This document shows, in pieces, positions 10,893-21,035 of a stretch of DNA of 37,823 nucleotides. Where the stretch lies: contig JADRCO010000320.1 in the NCBI GenBank assembly GCA_021464525.1, positions 1 to 37,823 on the forward strand. Reading direction: 5' to 3'. The first letter of the stretch is position 1. The number at the start of each line of letters is the position of its first letter. Position numbers and translations under genes: made by a program. This DNA is from Rhizophagus sp. LPA8_4_AMF. Taxonomy: Eukaryota; Glomeromycota; Glomeromycetes; Glomerales; Glomeraceae. Below the pieces are notes generated by a model that saw only the letters and a list, made by a program, of their open reading frames with translations, had not been told where the DNA came from and ran no database searches.

Positions 10893-11229
10893 GTTATGAG
10901 TAGGGATTGGAATCGATTTAATCGAATCTTTCGTAGGCGGCTCATGCTAACTCCAAAATATTTTTTGATTGCAGAAAAATGATCAGCATTTGGATGCCTT
11001 TAAAAGTTATTTGGAGTCAGACTGGTTAATATGTAAGAATAGAGATTTGATTTGATTCGATTCGAATCAATTCTTACATATTAACCGGTCTGACTCCAAA
11101 ATAACTTTTAAAGGCATCCAAATGCTGATCATTTTTCTGCAATCAAAAAATATTTTGGAGTTAGCTTGAGCCGCCTACGAAAAAAAGTTTAAAGTTTCGA
11201 TTAAATCGATTCCAATCCCTAGTTATGAG
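10893..11229. mobile_element. hAT-type MITE, foldback structure, with perfect 8-bp target duplication
   Basis: The element spans 10901-11221 (321 bp). It begins TAGGGATTGGAATCGATT and ends with the exact inverse. The left arm (10901-11040) and right arm (about 11070-11221) are near-perfect inverted copies joined by a spacer of about 29 bases (11041-11069), so a single strand could fold into one long hairpin. The right arm carries about 12 extra bases near its outer end. The identical octamer GTTATGAG flanks it at 10893-10900 and 11222-11229. An 8-bp duplication and a TAGGG-type end are hallmarks of hAT elements. It has no coding capacity, so transposase would be supplied in trans. The intact duplication and matching arms suggest fairly recent insertion. 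Confidence 0.9.
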
Positions 11230-11626
11230 AAGTGCTTAAAGAAGTCAAGTCATTTTTAAGAAGGCGTCTAAATTCATGATAATCAAGTTATAAACGTGAG
11301 CTGGGTTTGACATTTTACGAAAATAATCGCTCTGATCCTTTCAATTTTAAATGAAATCATTATACCTGCCGGAGTTATATCTACGTAATTTCATCTTTTA
11401 ATTTGAGGCAAAATTAAATGATCAGTTAATAAACTGAATGTTAATTGATTTTCAAAATATCTATAAGGCCACTCCAACCGATCCAATTCTGTGTATATTT
11501 ATTATTTTCTTTCAAGAGTCATATAAATATATTTCCTAAAGAGAGTTCATAAAAAACAAATAAATAATAAAATAATATTTTCGAATGATTCAATAATTGT
11601 AGAGAAACCCCTAAATAGGAAATTTC

Positions 11627-11658
11627 ACAATAATTCGGGCCGGCACTATAAATTTGGC
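11627..11658 (-). repeat. Right copy of a 32-bp inverted repeat pair
   Basis: This is the inverse partner of 8637-8668, with 29 of 32 bases matching. It continues into AATTTGGCCAGAATTACTG. The two copies lie about 3 kb apart and could be the ends of a larger element that encloses the MITE, or two independent insertions of one repeat family. Confidence 0.55.
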
Positions 11659-12287
11659 CAGAATTACTGCCGATCAAGAATGGATATCACGATATCTATT
11701 AAAATAATTTAGGTTAAACAAAGAATTGGCCTAGAGAAGTAAGCTAAACTAGAATTGGAAATTTTGAATAATAATAAAAAATAATAAAATTTTTGGTGCG
11801 GGTAAATATTACGACAATAATGATTTCTAAATTTATTCATGAGCCACAAATTAATTTGTTTGTGTACGCATTCCACATAATATGTCGTATCTTAAACTCA
11901 AACTTGACCATGTTCCAAACTCGAATAAGTTAATTATCTCGAATAACCTAACCTTAGGACATAGCAAGGTTTGGGGCATAGGATCGTTCTAAGTTTGAAT
12001 TGGGGTATGGTTAAGCAAGGTCCATAGGACCAGATCAGGGATTCTAGTAGTACAAGTATTATTTTCATGTTCAAAGAATTTCAAAGAAGGTTTTCTCCTA
12101 GACTGAATGAGTCTAAATGGAGGTTGGTTCCGAAATTTTAAATATTTGTCATAATATATAGCATTATTAATTAGAAATTGTTTACCCTTAAATTCTTGAA
12201 TTGTTGAATTGACGTCATAGAAAAGAAAATGGAAAAATAAAGTTAAGGTGTTTATGCATAGTACATACATTTCAAGAAAATCATTGA
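11659..12287. other. Spacer without a supported gene
   Basis: A 119-codon minus-strand frame (11989-12348) overlaps the start of the RING-like relic on the other strand. Its sequence shows no domain and no splice context, so it is not annotated as a gene. Nothing else is recognised. Confidence 0.35.
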
Positions 12288-12780
12288 TGCCGATCTTCGT
12301 TTTGGAACTTATTACGATGTGCGAAATTGGAAAACTTACTATGATCAACGAAATTATCCAAAATTTTATAGAAGTGATTTATTCCTTTTAGTGATAAATT
12401 TAAGGTCGTTGTTGAACCAAATAAAATGGGAGACGAAACTAAAGTTAAAGTTGATCAGGAAAAAAAGAGGCGTAATTGCAAAGGTTGCGAGGATTTGTGG
12501 GAGGATTAGAGGGTTTTGAATTTATTATTTGTGTGTTGCTTGATTTATTTCCTTTAAATGTTACTTGTATGAAACATCAGGAAAAAGATGAAAGTGTTAT
12601 TCTTACAAATTGTAAGACTAATTTTATTGGAACGTTGATCCAAAGAATTAATGTAAATGTCCTATATGTAAAAGAGAATGTACCTTATTACGTAAAGTAA
12701 TTGGTTTTTATATTTTCGAACTAACTTTTTCTTTATATACTGTACAGTATATAAAAAAAAAATATATTTTTTCCCAATAA
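12288..12780 (+). pseudogene. Frameshifted RING-finger-like relic
   Basis: Coding-like pieces follow one another in different frames. The first, from about 12288, includes RFGTYYDVRNWKTYYDQRNY. The second (12393-12509) includes KVVVEPNKMGDETKVKVDQE and then CKGC, and stops at a TAG at 12507. Near 12658-12681 there is CPICKREC. A CxxC pair followed at a distance by CPxC is the skeleton of a RING zinc finger (E3 ubiquitin ligase), but the middle Cys/His ligands cannot be read in one frame. Several frame breaks would be needed, so this looks like a decayed copy. No start codon can be assigned. Confidence 0.33.
12732..12755. repeat. Perfect 24-base palindrome
   Basis: The palindrome is centred on TACTGTACAGTA and is followed by a run of A. 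Related TACTGTATA or CAGTATA words recur near 4675, 9265, 9437 and 20745. It could be a hairpin at a transcript end or a transposon-related site; no function is assigned. Confidence 0.5.
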
Positions 12781-12928
12781 TAAAATTTTACGCATAAGTT
12801 TATTTATATAGTCGATTGTATACTCTAAATATGATTAATACAGTACATCTTCGTTACATGAATAACTTATAGTACAATTCTCCCCTCGAGCGAACTTTCT
12901 TACTGTTTATTAAACCACCTTGCACAAC

Positions 12929-13870
12929 CTACACAACCGGTTCAACCTGTCCATCTTGTTTAACTTGTTTATCTTGCTTAACCTGTTCATCTTGCTTAAC
13001 CTGCTCCTCCTTAGCCTTCTTATTCTTCTTAGGCTTCTCGACGGAGATACAACCATCTCTTGTCAACAATTTTATTATTCCCAAAACAAACGTTAAAAAA
13101 AGACCTAATCTCTTCCACCATACATCAGCCTCAAAGAAATCCTTAAGGAATTCGATGGTATGGTCTATATAATCTTTAGAAACTAATCTTATAAAAAAAA
13201 TAAGTAATACAAAAAAGTCCAAAACGTGGGAACTGCAACGAAAAATACACTAAAATCAAGCAAGTAAAAAGGAAACTACTTCTGCTACCCAACTTGGAAT
13301 AGTAAATAATATAAAAATAATTTCTTCTATATAAACAACTAAAAGATAAAAACAGTAAAGCAAAACCGCAAGAATTAAAATATTGAGTAAAATCCATGAA
13401 ATATTACTAAATAGACCTAGTAATTTCGAACAGATAGAGAACAGTAAACCTTGTTCCGAATTAGGTTTTGGCAGCAATGGTTCTGTCTCATCTCCGTCCA
13501 AATTTATCTTATTTTCTACCTTTGCTTTGTTTACGTTCTCTTGTTCCACATTAGCTTGTGGATTTATTAATGGTTCTATTTCGTTTTCATTCACAATCAC
13601 GATCGTGTCTATAGGGGGTTCTACTTGTTTTCATATTGTAACTATTTTAGAAATTATTTTTTTTTTTAAACTTAAAAATTTTAATTCACCATTAGGTTTT
13701 TCTTCTTCCGTCTTGGACGTTACTTCATTGTCAATATAATCTTGTTGGTTGGAAAGCTATATTTGTTTAAGCAAACAACAACAATATTAGATAACGTAAT
13801 GACGACGATAAAAAAATTAATTCGCCAAAAAAGTATTCTCAACCTTTGATGAACCTTCTTCCGTCGCCAT
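12929..13870 (-). CDS. Putative multi-pass membrane protein with Lys/Gln-rich tail; model uncertain
   Basis: Exon 1 (13870-13844) starts MATEEGSSK. Exon 2 (13756-13690) and exon 3 (from 13620) join in phase through GT-AG introns and give an acidic cytosolic-looking segment with two EPL motifs (EIEPLINP, ETEPLLPKP). Two or three hydrophobic helices follow (LLNILILAVLLYCFYLLVVY; EEIIFILFTIPSWVAEVV). In the same frame, TGA (13256-13258) and TAG (13250-13252) interrupt the ORF. Beyond them come more hydrophobic stretches (FFVLLIFFIRLV; LGLFLTFVLGIIKLL) and a tail with EQVKQD-type repeats ending at 12929. A 30-base (13250-13279) or 39-base GT-AG intron would remove both stops, but that is unusually short. 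The alternatives are two separate fragments or a pseudogene. The family is not recognised. Confidence 0.5.
12950..13010 (-). repeat. Short tandem repeat encoding (E/D)-QVKQD units
   Basis: Within the last exon of the membrane protein, about four units of 15-18 bases encode EQVKQD, EQVKQD, KQVKQD and GQVEP. Such coding repeats vary in copy number readily. Confidence 0.6.
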
Positions 13871-14142
13871 GACAGGTATTGTGGACTAACTGAGCATTAA
13901 CATACTCCTTTATATATTTCAATCTGTACAATTTACACTATCATTCACTTAGTTAAGCGCAATTTTTTTTTTTTTTATTTTTTAGCCACCTAACAACGAT
14001 TTATGGTTAAGTGCTATTTAAGTGATTGAGTGGCATTATTAAGGTTAATCCCTGTGCGACCGATTTTGGGATAGATACGATTTGGATATACACAAAAGCC
14101 AAATCATGCACACACACACAAAAGACGGTAATTAGCTATTTA
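13871..14142. other. Upstream spacer with CA microsatellite
   Basis: No gene is seen. A poly-T run lies near 13963-13981 and a short CA repeat near 14110-14119. Confidence 0.4.
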
Positions 14143-14581
14143 TTACAACTACAATGTGTCCCTGACTACGAGTACATGTAACCACGTTACCCTTCACGTA
14201 TTTACGTAGTTACGTAATCATATGACTGCGCCATAACTACATGACTACGTGTGCTCGCTGTACTTCCTGTACTCATGTAATCATCACTAAAATAAATTTT
14301 CGATCTAATAGTCTAATAAATAATGAAAATAAAATAATAATTCCATTCACTCCCAATTCCAAGTTCGTAAAAATGATTTCAAGTTACCTAAAAAAAGTAG
14401 CTATAGCAGTCTATTAAAATTAGTAAAAACTCAAATAGTAAGTTCGTCTAAAGGTAAAAAACCTTAAAAATAAAAGGATTAAGATTTAATGTATGCATAA
14501 CGTAGTCACTTTTCAGTATTGTGATTACGTGAAAGTACGTGATATCACGTACTCGTAGTTACACCTGCATTGTAGTTGTAA
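14143..14581. mobile_element. Candidate non-autonomous TIR element, 439 bp
   Basis: The ends are inverted: TTACAACTACAATG at 14143-14156 and its exact inverse at 14568-14581. Each is followed inward, after 8 unmatched bases, by ACTACGAGTAC (TGACTACGAGTACATG on the left, and the inverse on the right). The interior is rich in ACGTAA and TACGTG words and has no reading frame. No clear target duplication was found, so the exact boundaries and superfamily are uncertain. A decayed MITE is the simplest reading. Confidence 0.45.
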
Positions 14582-16251
14582 GATAATACGCATAATATAT
14601 ATAAAGTGCACTAACATATATCTTTTTTTTTTTTTCGATAACTGACATTGATACATATATTGAAGACCTCGTGAAAAAATTGGCTATTAGTTTGTTAAAT
14701 CTAGAAATCACTTCATTACAAAACTATCGAAAAATCATAGTACTTTATTTACGTAATCTATTCACTAAATTTTTTTCTTCAATAATTTCGCTAACACTTT
14801 CTTCAAATTACGATATGTAGGCTTCTCTTAAGCGAGTTCATAAATTTTTGTTTTGGGTCGACGATAATATTATTACGAATATTGTTATGGACTTATGAGC
14901 AAAATAAAAAAAAAATTTAAGTGGACAGAACTCGAATAATATAAATAAAACGAGTACAGTACAAAACTTTTTAAGGCCACATATTTTGAAAGATCCTTTT
15001 GATGCGTCATATTTTATTTTATGAATACTTATTAAAAGGTGGACCTTGTTTCAAAGAAATGGAAATTTTTTGATTATATTTATTATTCGCAGGATGATAT
15101 CAGCTGCCCGTGTAGGCAAATACACCAAATGCGGTTGTTAATAAGAATTTAATCTTTTATCAGGGATTAGAATTTTTTTCTTTTTTAAATAATTAATTAA
15201 ATGTAAAAACTACGCAATAACATTTAAAATTAACCTATCAAAAGGCTAACATCTGAATCATGTGATAAATTTAAAGATAAATTTTTAATCTGCATTACGT
15301 GATGTGAAATAATACTCATAAAATACAAAGATTTGGATAGATGATGTTGAGTCTTCTAGTTATAGAACAGGAAAAACAAAGTTCGCGTGGGCTTCTCCAG
15401 AATAGTTCTCATACATTAGAATATTCCTTAATAATAATTCTGTTCTTTACTTCTTGTAATATTAAAAGGTTCGCAAATCACCAATTGCTCAATACTGTTT
15501 ACATTTTACATTAGTAAATTTATTTGCTTCAGTTTCTTTTATTTATATTATCAATAATTTACATAAAATAAACGATAATTACTTAGTTTGTGCTTCGATA
15601 TAAAAATATTTTGTAACGGAAATTAACGCGTGTCGATACAAGCGAAGATAGGATTAGTAAGTTATACGTAGGTTTGTATACTACACATTATTTAGGAAAA
15701 TATTCTTTGTATGATACAAAATGATTGAGCAACTATATTCTCGTGTTCGTTCTTTTGATATTGATTTTTAATCCATTCTTCCAATCATTTTTTTTTTTTT
15801 TTTTAAAAAAAAATTTAATTCAACCATGATAATAATAAGATGAATTATAGTATCATTATCTCTTTATTTTTAGTAATTTCCTATTAAATTCGTCGAAGCA
15901 ATTTTATGACAATTAACTTGAAAGGGTGTACTTATGACTCATCTGATGAACAGAAAATATTATTGCGTTAAATCGATCCCGAATTAGGGCCACCTTTTGG
16001 GACACTTCTGTTTGTATTTAAACTAGAGCTTGTAACGAATAAAGTTGACTGACTGAGATACTGTACCTATTATGTAACATTGCATTTTATAAATTTTATA
16101 AAGATAGATTTATAGTTTAAATAAATTGGTGCTTAATTCTTTTAAAATTTACGTAAGCAGATCAGATTTTAATGTGGCCAGAAAAAGTTATAAAAGTTCA
16201 TAAATGAACTCGCAATGAAATTTTTTTTTTTTGTACATAGCTTAATATCGT
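14582..16251. other. Gene-free AT-rich region
   Basis: I see no frame with protein-like composition and no splice pattern. Poly-T runs lie near 14620 and 15790. Confidence 0.4.
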
Positions 16252-16512
16252 TTAATGGCCAAGCAGTAAATTTAAAGGCATACTAAGTAACCTGAATACG
16301 CTTGTGAAGATCTGGAATACTAGATTATATCGAGTATTTTCCAGACAAAAAGAAATATAGTGCAAAAAATAAATCGCAAACCACAAAATCACAAAACATG
16401 AAATATAATTCTTTGTCCGTAAATTATCTAGGTATATGCGGAAATATACCGAAAATACCTGGAGAACAACACGCAATGTATGAAAAATTAAAATAACACT
16501 ATAAATTTTCAT
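16252..16512 (-). CDS. Hypothetical hydrophobic small protein, 86 residues
   Basis: This ATG frame has two or three hydrophobic stretches (IYSVILIFHTLRVVLQVFSV; CFVILWFAIYFLHYISFCL). There is no recognisable family and no supporting neighbours. AT-rich non-coding DNA can yield such frames, so it is listed with low confidence. Confidence 0.18.
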   Translation of the reverse strand: MKIYSVILIFHTLRVVLQVFSVYFRIYLDNLRTKNYISCFVILWFAIYFLHYISFCLENTRYNLVFQIFTSVFRLLSMPLNLLLGH

Positions 16513-16739
16513 ATTGTTGCAGCTCAATTAGATAGTACACTATTTTTTTTTTAAAATGTCGAGATGATATGGTCCCTAGATGCTTAATATTGAGAAATCA
16601 CAATGAATTAGGTATTACTAGGTTGGAACCTTTAGGCATAAATCTGAATAAATGTAATTGTCTATGTTTATATATTCGCAATAATTAAAAATTGAGCAAA
16701 GAAAATAATAATTATAGATGAGAAATTGGATAAAAATTT

Positions 16740-16979
16740 TTATTTTAACTTATAATTATATATATCTTTAATAAAAGTGAACAAATCGTTACTATTTGTT
16801 GCTGACTTAGCCAAGTCTTTTAAAAAAATACTTAAATCAAGAATTTCAATTTCATTACTTTCATTTCTCATACATTGATCAATTTGTTGCTTAATATTTT
16901 CCTCACGATTTTTAACTAAATCCCCAAATTTGACCTCATAATGTTTGTCCCTGATCACTAACGTTGAGGTGCAGCAACA
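16740..16979 (-). pseudogene. C-terminal coding-like fragment next to a purine tract
   Basis: The final 75 or so codons of a minus-strand frame read as ordinary protein: RDKHYEVKFGDLVKNREE, then IKQQIDQCMRNESNEIEI and LSIFLKDLAKSATNSNDL, ending YNYKLK. Immediately upstream the frame runs into Ser/Phe/Leu-only translation of the GA-rich tract, which is not credible protein. This looks like the end of a gene whose 5' part has been replaced or cut off by the repeat. The family is not recognised. Confidence 0.3.
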
Positions 16980-16984
16980 TTGAT

Positions 16985-17240
16985 CGGGAGAGGAGAGAGA
17001 GAAAAAGAGAAAATGAGAGAGAGAAGGGTAAGGAAAGGAAAGGGAAAGAGGAAAAGCGAATGAGAGGAGGGAAATGGAAAGGGAAAGAGGAAAAGCGAAT
17101 AAGAGAAGAGAAATGAGAGAGGAGAAATGGGGAAAGGGAAAGGAAAAGCGAGAAAAGAGCGAGGTAATCCACAAAAATACAAACACCACCCACCCATACA
17201 TACATGATTCATAAAAGAAGATGTAAAGGAAAGGGAACCA
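16985..17240. repeat. Purine-only (G/A) tract with internal repeats
   Basis: The plus strand is almost exclusively G and A for about 180 bases (16985-17165), with patchier purine sequence to about 17240. A unit including AAAGGGAAAGAGGAAAAGCG followed by AAT-AGAG occurs at about 17035 and 17078, and a shortened form lies near 17135. Long homopurine tracts with mirror symmetry can form triplex (H-DNA) structures. The long minus-strand frames across it are low-complexity artefacts. Confidence 0.8.
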
Positions 17241-17291
17241 AAGAGAAGACCTAATAAAGATAAGATCAAAAGAAAAGAGAAGACATATTAA

Positions 17292-17663
17292 TTTTATCTG
17301 ATGTTACTTATCGAAGGATTAATTATTCAACCATATTCAAGATTATTTAATCGAAAAACAAAAGTAGGCCTAAAGAAAATGGAAGACCTATCGCGGGTGG
17401 TTATTCTTGATTTATTAATTTCATCTGATAAGTTGCTTATATCGAAGAATTGTTCAAGATTATTTAATCGAAAAACAGGAGAAGAATCTTAAGAAAAGAG
17501 AAGACCTATCGGGTGAAGATATTCTTGGTTTATTAGTTCCATTTGATAAGTTACTTATCGAAGAATTATTCAACCATGTTCAAGATTATTTACTTATCGA
17601 AGAATTATTCAACCGTTTCAGGATTATTTAATCGAAAAACAAAAGAAGACCCAAAGAAATCCT
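17292..17663. repeat. Tandem repeat, about three units of about 120-128 bp
   Basis: Each unit contains, in order, ATCTGATAAGTTACTTATCG, AAGAATTATTCAACC, TTCAAGATTATTTAATCG, AAAAACA and GAAGACCTATCG, then TATTCTTGATTTATTA. Units begin near 17292, 17421 and 17540. The last unit carries an internal duplication of the ACTTATCGAAGAATTATTCA block. A partial unit (GAAGACCTAAT) precedes the array near 17244. It is a minisatellite-like array without convincing coding potential. Confidence 0.8.
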
Positions 17664-18296
17664 AAAAACTAAAGTATTAAGGACGTATTATATTATTATA
17701 TATATATATTTTTTTTTAATTAGTAATCTAAAATGGAAAAGAAAAATTTATTTAGATTGTTTGGGGACATATTTATATTATTATATTATTTGTGATATAT
17801 CCTCATGACAAAACCCACGTGATAAATGTCAGAAGAAATAATTATTTAAAGAATAATTTTTTTGCATGAGTAACTTTTATTATGACATGTTGACAACCTA
17901 AATATCACATGGATAATTTTTAATTTTATTACCCAGCTAGAGAATTTCGAATTATATAATTAATAATATTAGAGACAATTAGAAAAATTCAAAATATTTT
18001 TATTAAACAACTTATTTTTAATCAAATGTTATAATTGGATATAGCAAATTGATATTTTTATTGCCTTTTTCAAAATGGCTGAAATTGATGCCGACGTTAT
18101 AGATGAAACATATTAAACATATTATATTTAGATTAAATATATTACAACTTTATACTCGAAAAGAAATAAAAAATTGACTCTCTATGGTTATTTATTTGTA
18201 AACTTATAATTGCATGTTTAAAACATATATATGTACGTTATTTATGAAGCATATTATTTAAATAAAAAATGTATTTCAATTATGACTATATATAAT
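17664..18296. other. Intergenic spacer downstream of the KH-like gene
   Basis: No gene is seen. It contains the presumed 3' untranslated region and polyadenylation site of the minus-strand gene that ends at 18297; several AATAAA-like words lie just below that stop codon. Confidence 0.4.
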
Positions 18297-21035
18297 TTAA
18301 AGTTCTGTCGTTATAGCTGATAATAGTGATCTTACAAAAACAACAAAAGTATTATAAGTTGGTTCTTCTCCAAGTATAGTATCAACCGTCCAATTAACGA
18401 CATCTCCACTTTCAAGAGAAATATTTTGTTCAAAGGCTTCATTGTGTTTATCACTAAATACCTATAATTTTCGATTTTAATAATAATTTTTAATTATAAT
18501 TTTTATTTTATAAATAATAAGATAAATATCTCACCTCGATGGTATAATAAATATTCCTATCATCTCTGGTAGACTCGCCTAATCCTTTATTAGTTTTAGG
18601 TTTTTCGCTAACATTTAGTCTCTCAACGCGAGTTAATTGATAAGTAAAAGTTTCGTTAACTTTCTTTGTCGTAACTTGTTTGAAATCAATAGACTTGACT
18701 TCAAGATATCTAACAAATGTGTCATATGATGGTCCTCTTTTACTTTTGATTCTCTTATCAACATTTTCATATGCGATCGTTGAGACTTCATTTGGGTTAA
18801 CTGATATCCTTTTGCTAAATGTAGTAAATGGTTCTACATCATGACGAATAACATGTCTTGTAGCTAAATTTATCGCAATATCAGATTTCCTGAATAAAAA
18901 AATTCAAAAAATTTTAGGATAATCACGATAAAACAAAAACAAAAACAAAAAAAAAAAAAAAATTAAATCTTACAAATTTAACATTGTCCAATCTATGTTT
19001 ACAAGAGGTTCCCATTGTGATCCAACTTTAACTAAAGAAGCGTTGGCTCTATTAACACGCATGTAAACTTCAGTAAATTCATCATTTGGAGAATTTCTTG
19101 CGTCCGCTTTTATTTCAAAATACTCAGTATAATCCTTTTTTTTATCCGGGCCAAAAAAACTATCGAATCTCCGGTAAGTTAAATTATCGTGTGTCACACT
19201 GCAAATATTTCATGAACGTTTTATTTAATAAATTACGAAAAATTTTTTTTTAAAAAATAAAAAAATAAAAATAAATTAAAGAACTTACTCTTCATCAAAT
19301 CTTGATTTGATATTATGTTTTGAAATTACATCTTCCAAATCCGTAAAATTCCAAAATTTTCCTTTAGTTTCATCAACTTTACTGAACATCGCTTTCCCTA
19401 AGCTAATTAAATAATTAATTGAAGTTAATCATATTTTTGAAATAATATCCTTTTAAAATTCATTTACCTTCCATAAAAACGTACTTCCCCTTGATGTACG
19501 CGCACATACTCTAGTCTTATTACGTAAAATATGATGGATTAATATTAAATAGCATTAGAATAAAGTGTATTATTAAATTGATATTAAATACCCTTTTCTC
19601 AGCACATCGCACATCCTAGCGAGATTATGACTCTTAATCCTGTAATAATAGTATAAAAGTAAGTAATAATGAATAATTTAACAATTAATTAAAACAAAAT
19701 GTAACAAACTTTTTATCGATAAGCAACTTTTCAGAATTTTCTAAATTTTTCGAATTAGGTTCAGGATTTATATTGTACGTAAGTATACAAACATCATCAA
19801 AGTAATCCATTTCTGCATCTTTAAAATATGGGTGTTTGTTAGGGAGACAGAAACCGATTTTGAAATGTGCTTGTACATTTGAAAAATGTATTAATGGAAC
19901 GCGTTTATGGTGAAAAGTATCTCGAAGCTGATTTTAAAAATAAATAAAAAGTTAAATAATGGACCAAGATTTTCAAGTCAATTATTACAATGTTAAAACA
20001 TATTCATACAAAATTCTTTTCTATTTGTTTTAATTTACGTTTCGCCTTTTCAACATCTTTACGTTTACCTTTGGTGAATTCTATTCTCTATAAAGAAATT
20101 ACAAATAAAGTTAACGTTATGGAAACGTAAAAATTAATATACACACAAAAAAAAATATATAATTACTCTTTTGTCATATGTGATTTCACCATTAACATTA
20201 CAACTTTTACAAATATCTCTCCAATAATCGACATGGGTAAATGGTCTCCATTGGTCCTTTCCAAATAAACCATCTAAATCGACAGGTACTCTTATTAGAG
20301 AATTGAATGTGTGTAATCCTACTAAACCTTCAGGAATTTCTTCTTCCTTTTTTTCAATCATAAAAGGTGCACTTTCCTCCATAGGTGGAGGTAAACCAGG
20401 AGCTGAATTCTCAAATTTGGGTTCTTTTTTCTTATAACGAGGCACGGCATAGCTTTGCCTTTCAGACTATGAATATAAAATGTATACCAAGGATGTATTG
20501 TTAAGTCTAAATTTAATAGTATAAACCGTAATTATAATACTTTATCCATACCTTTGACTTGAGAAGATCGAATATTTGATCCCGCCTATTACCGTAAATA
20601 ATTATTAATTAATATTAATTACTTTTTTAAAGTTAAAAATACATTACAACTTACGTTTTATCTAATTCATCATAGTCGGTGCCTTTTATATCGAATAACT
20701 GTCAGTTTTAAAAAAATATACAATTTTTCTTTTCTTTATTATATATACAGTATATACGCCATGTATATGTAATAGTGTATATTTGAAAGTAATAAATATG
20801 CTAATATATAAGTACAAACCTTCTTTTCCCTTACGTATTCGACTTTCACATCATGAGCTTCCTCAAGTTTTCTATCCAAAAAATTTATAAATAAACAAAA
20901 GGGTAAAATTAATTATACTTACAAAAAAAACGTAAACATAACTTACCGACATTTCTCCTCTATTGATTTAATTTCTTCTTCACTATACGCCCAAAATGTT
21001 ATAATACTATATGAAATTTCTTCCGTATTTGCCAT
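18297..21035 (-). CDS. Conserved-looking 589-residue protein with tandem KH-like N-terminal folds, function unknown
   Basis: The 13 exons are 21035-20947, 20871-20820, 20698-20655, 20585-20552, 20466-20167, 20087-20010, 19927-19710, 19639-19592, 19515-19468, 19402-19289, 19198-18974, 18889-18535 and 18461-18297. All junctions are GT-AG, phases agree, and the CDS is 1770 bases with no internal stop. Residues about 7-73 (helix, VKVEYV, LFDIKG, then RDQIFDLLKSK) and 150-199 (YWRDICKSCN, GEITYDKRRIEF, then a Lys-rich helix) each follow the alpha-beta-beta-alpha order of KH-like modules, though no canonical GxxG is obvious. A proline-rich linker lies between them. Residues 298-310 (EVRFYGSLGKAMF) and the C-terminal half look globular with beta-rich segments. 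There is no signal peptide or membrane helix. I suspect kinship with fungal KH-like uncharacterised proteins (DUF7905 type) but cannot verify this. An RNA-binding role is inference. Confidence 0.85.

Noticed and set aside
10893-11229. Interpreting the long inverted repeat as a transcription terminator or origin
   Set aside because: The perfect flanking octamer and TAGGG/CCCTA ends are explained far better by a hAT MITE insertion.
11989-12348. Minus-strand 119-codon frame
   Set aside because: It has an ATG but no domain or splice context, and it overlaps coding-like sequence on the other strand. It was left as unsupported.
13383-13739. Plus-strand 118-codon frame
   Set aside because: It is antisense to the acidic exon of the membrane-protein gene. 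The minus-strand reading has in-phase splice sites and an ATG, and the plus-strand reading has neither.
16936-17269. Long overlapping minus-strand frames rich in Ser, Phe and Leu
   Set aside because: They are translations of a homopurine tract in several frames at once. Low-complexity sequence of this kind stays open by composition alone.
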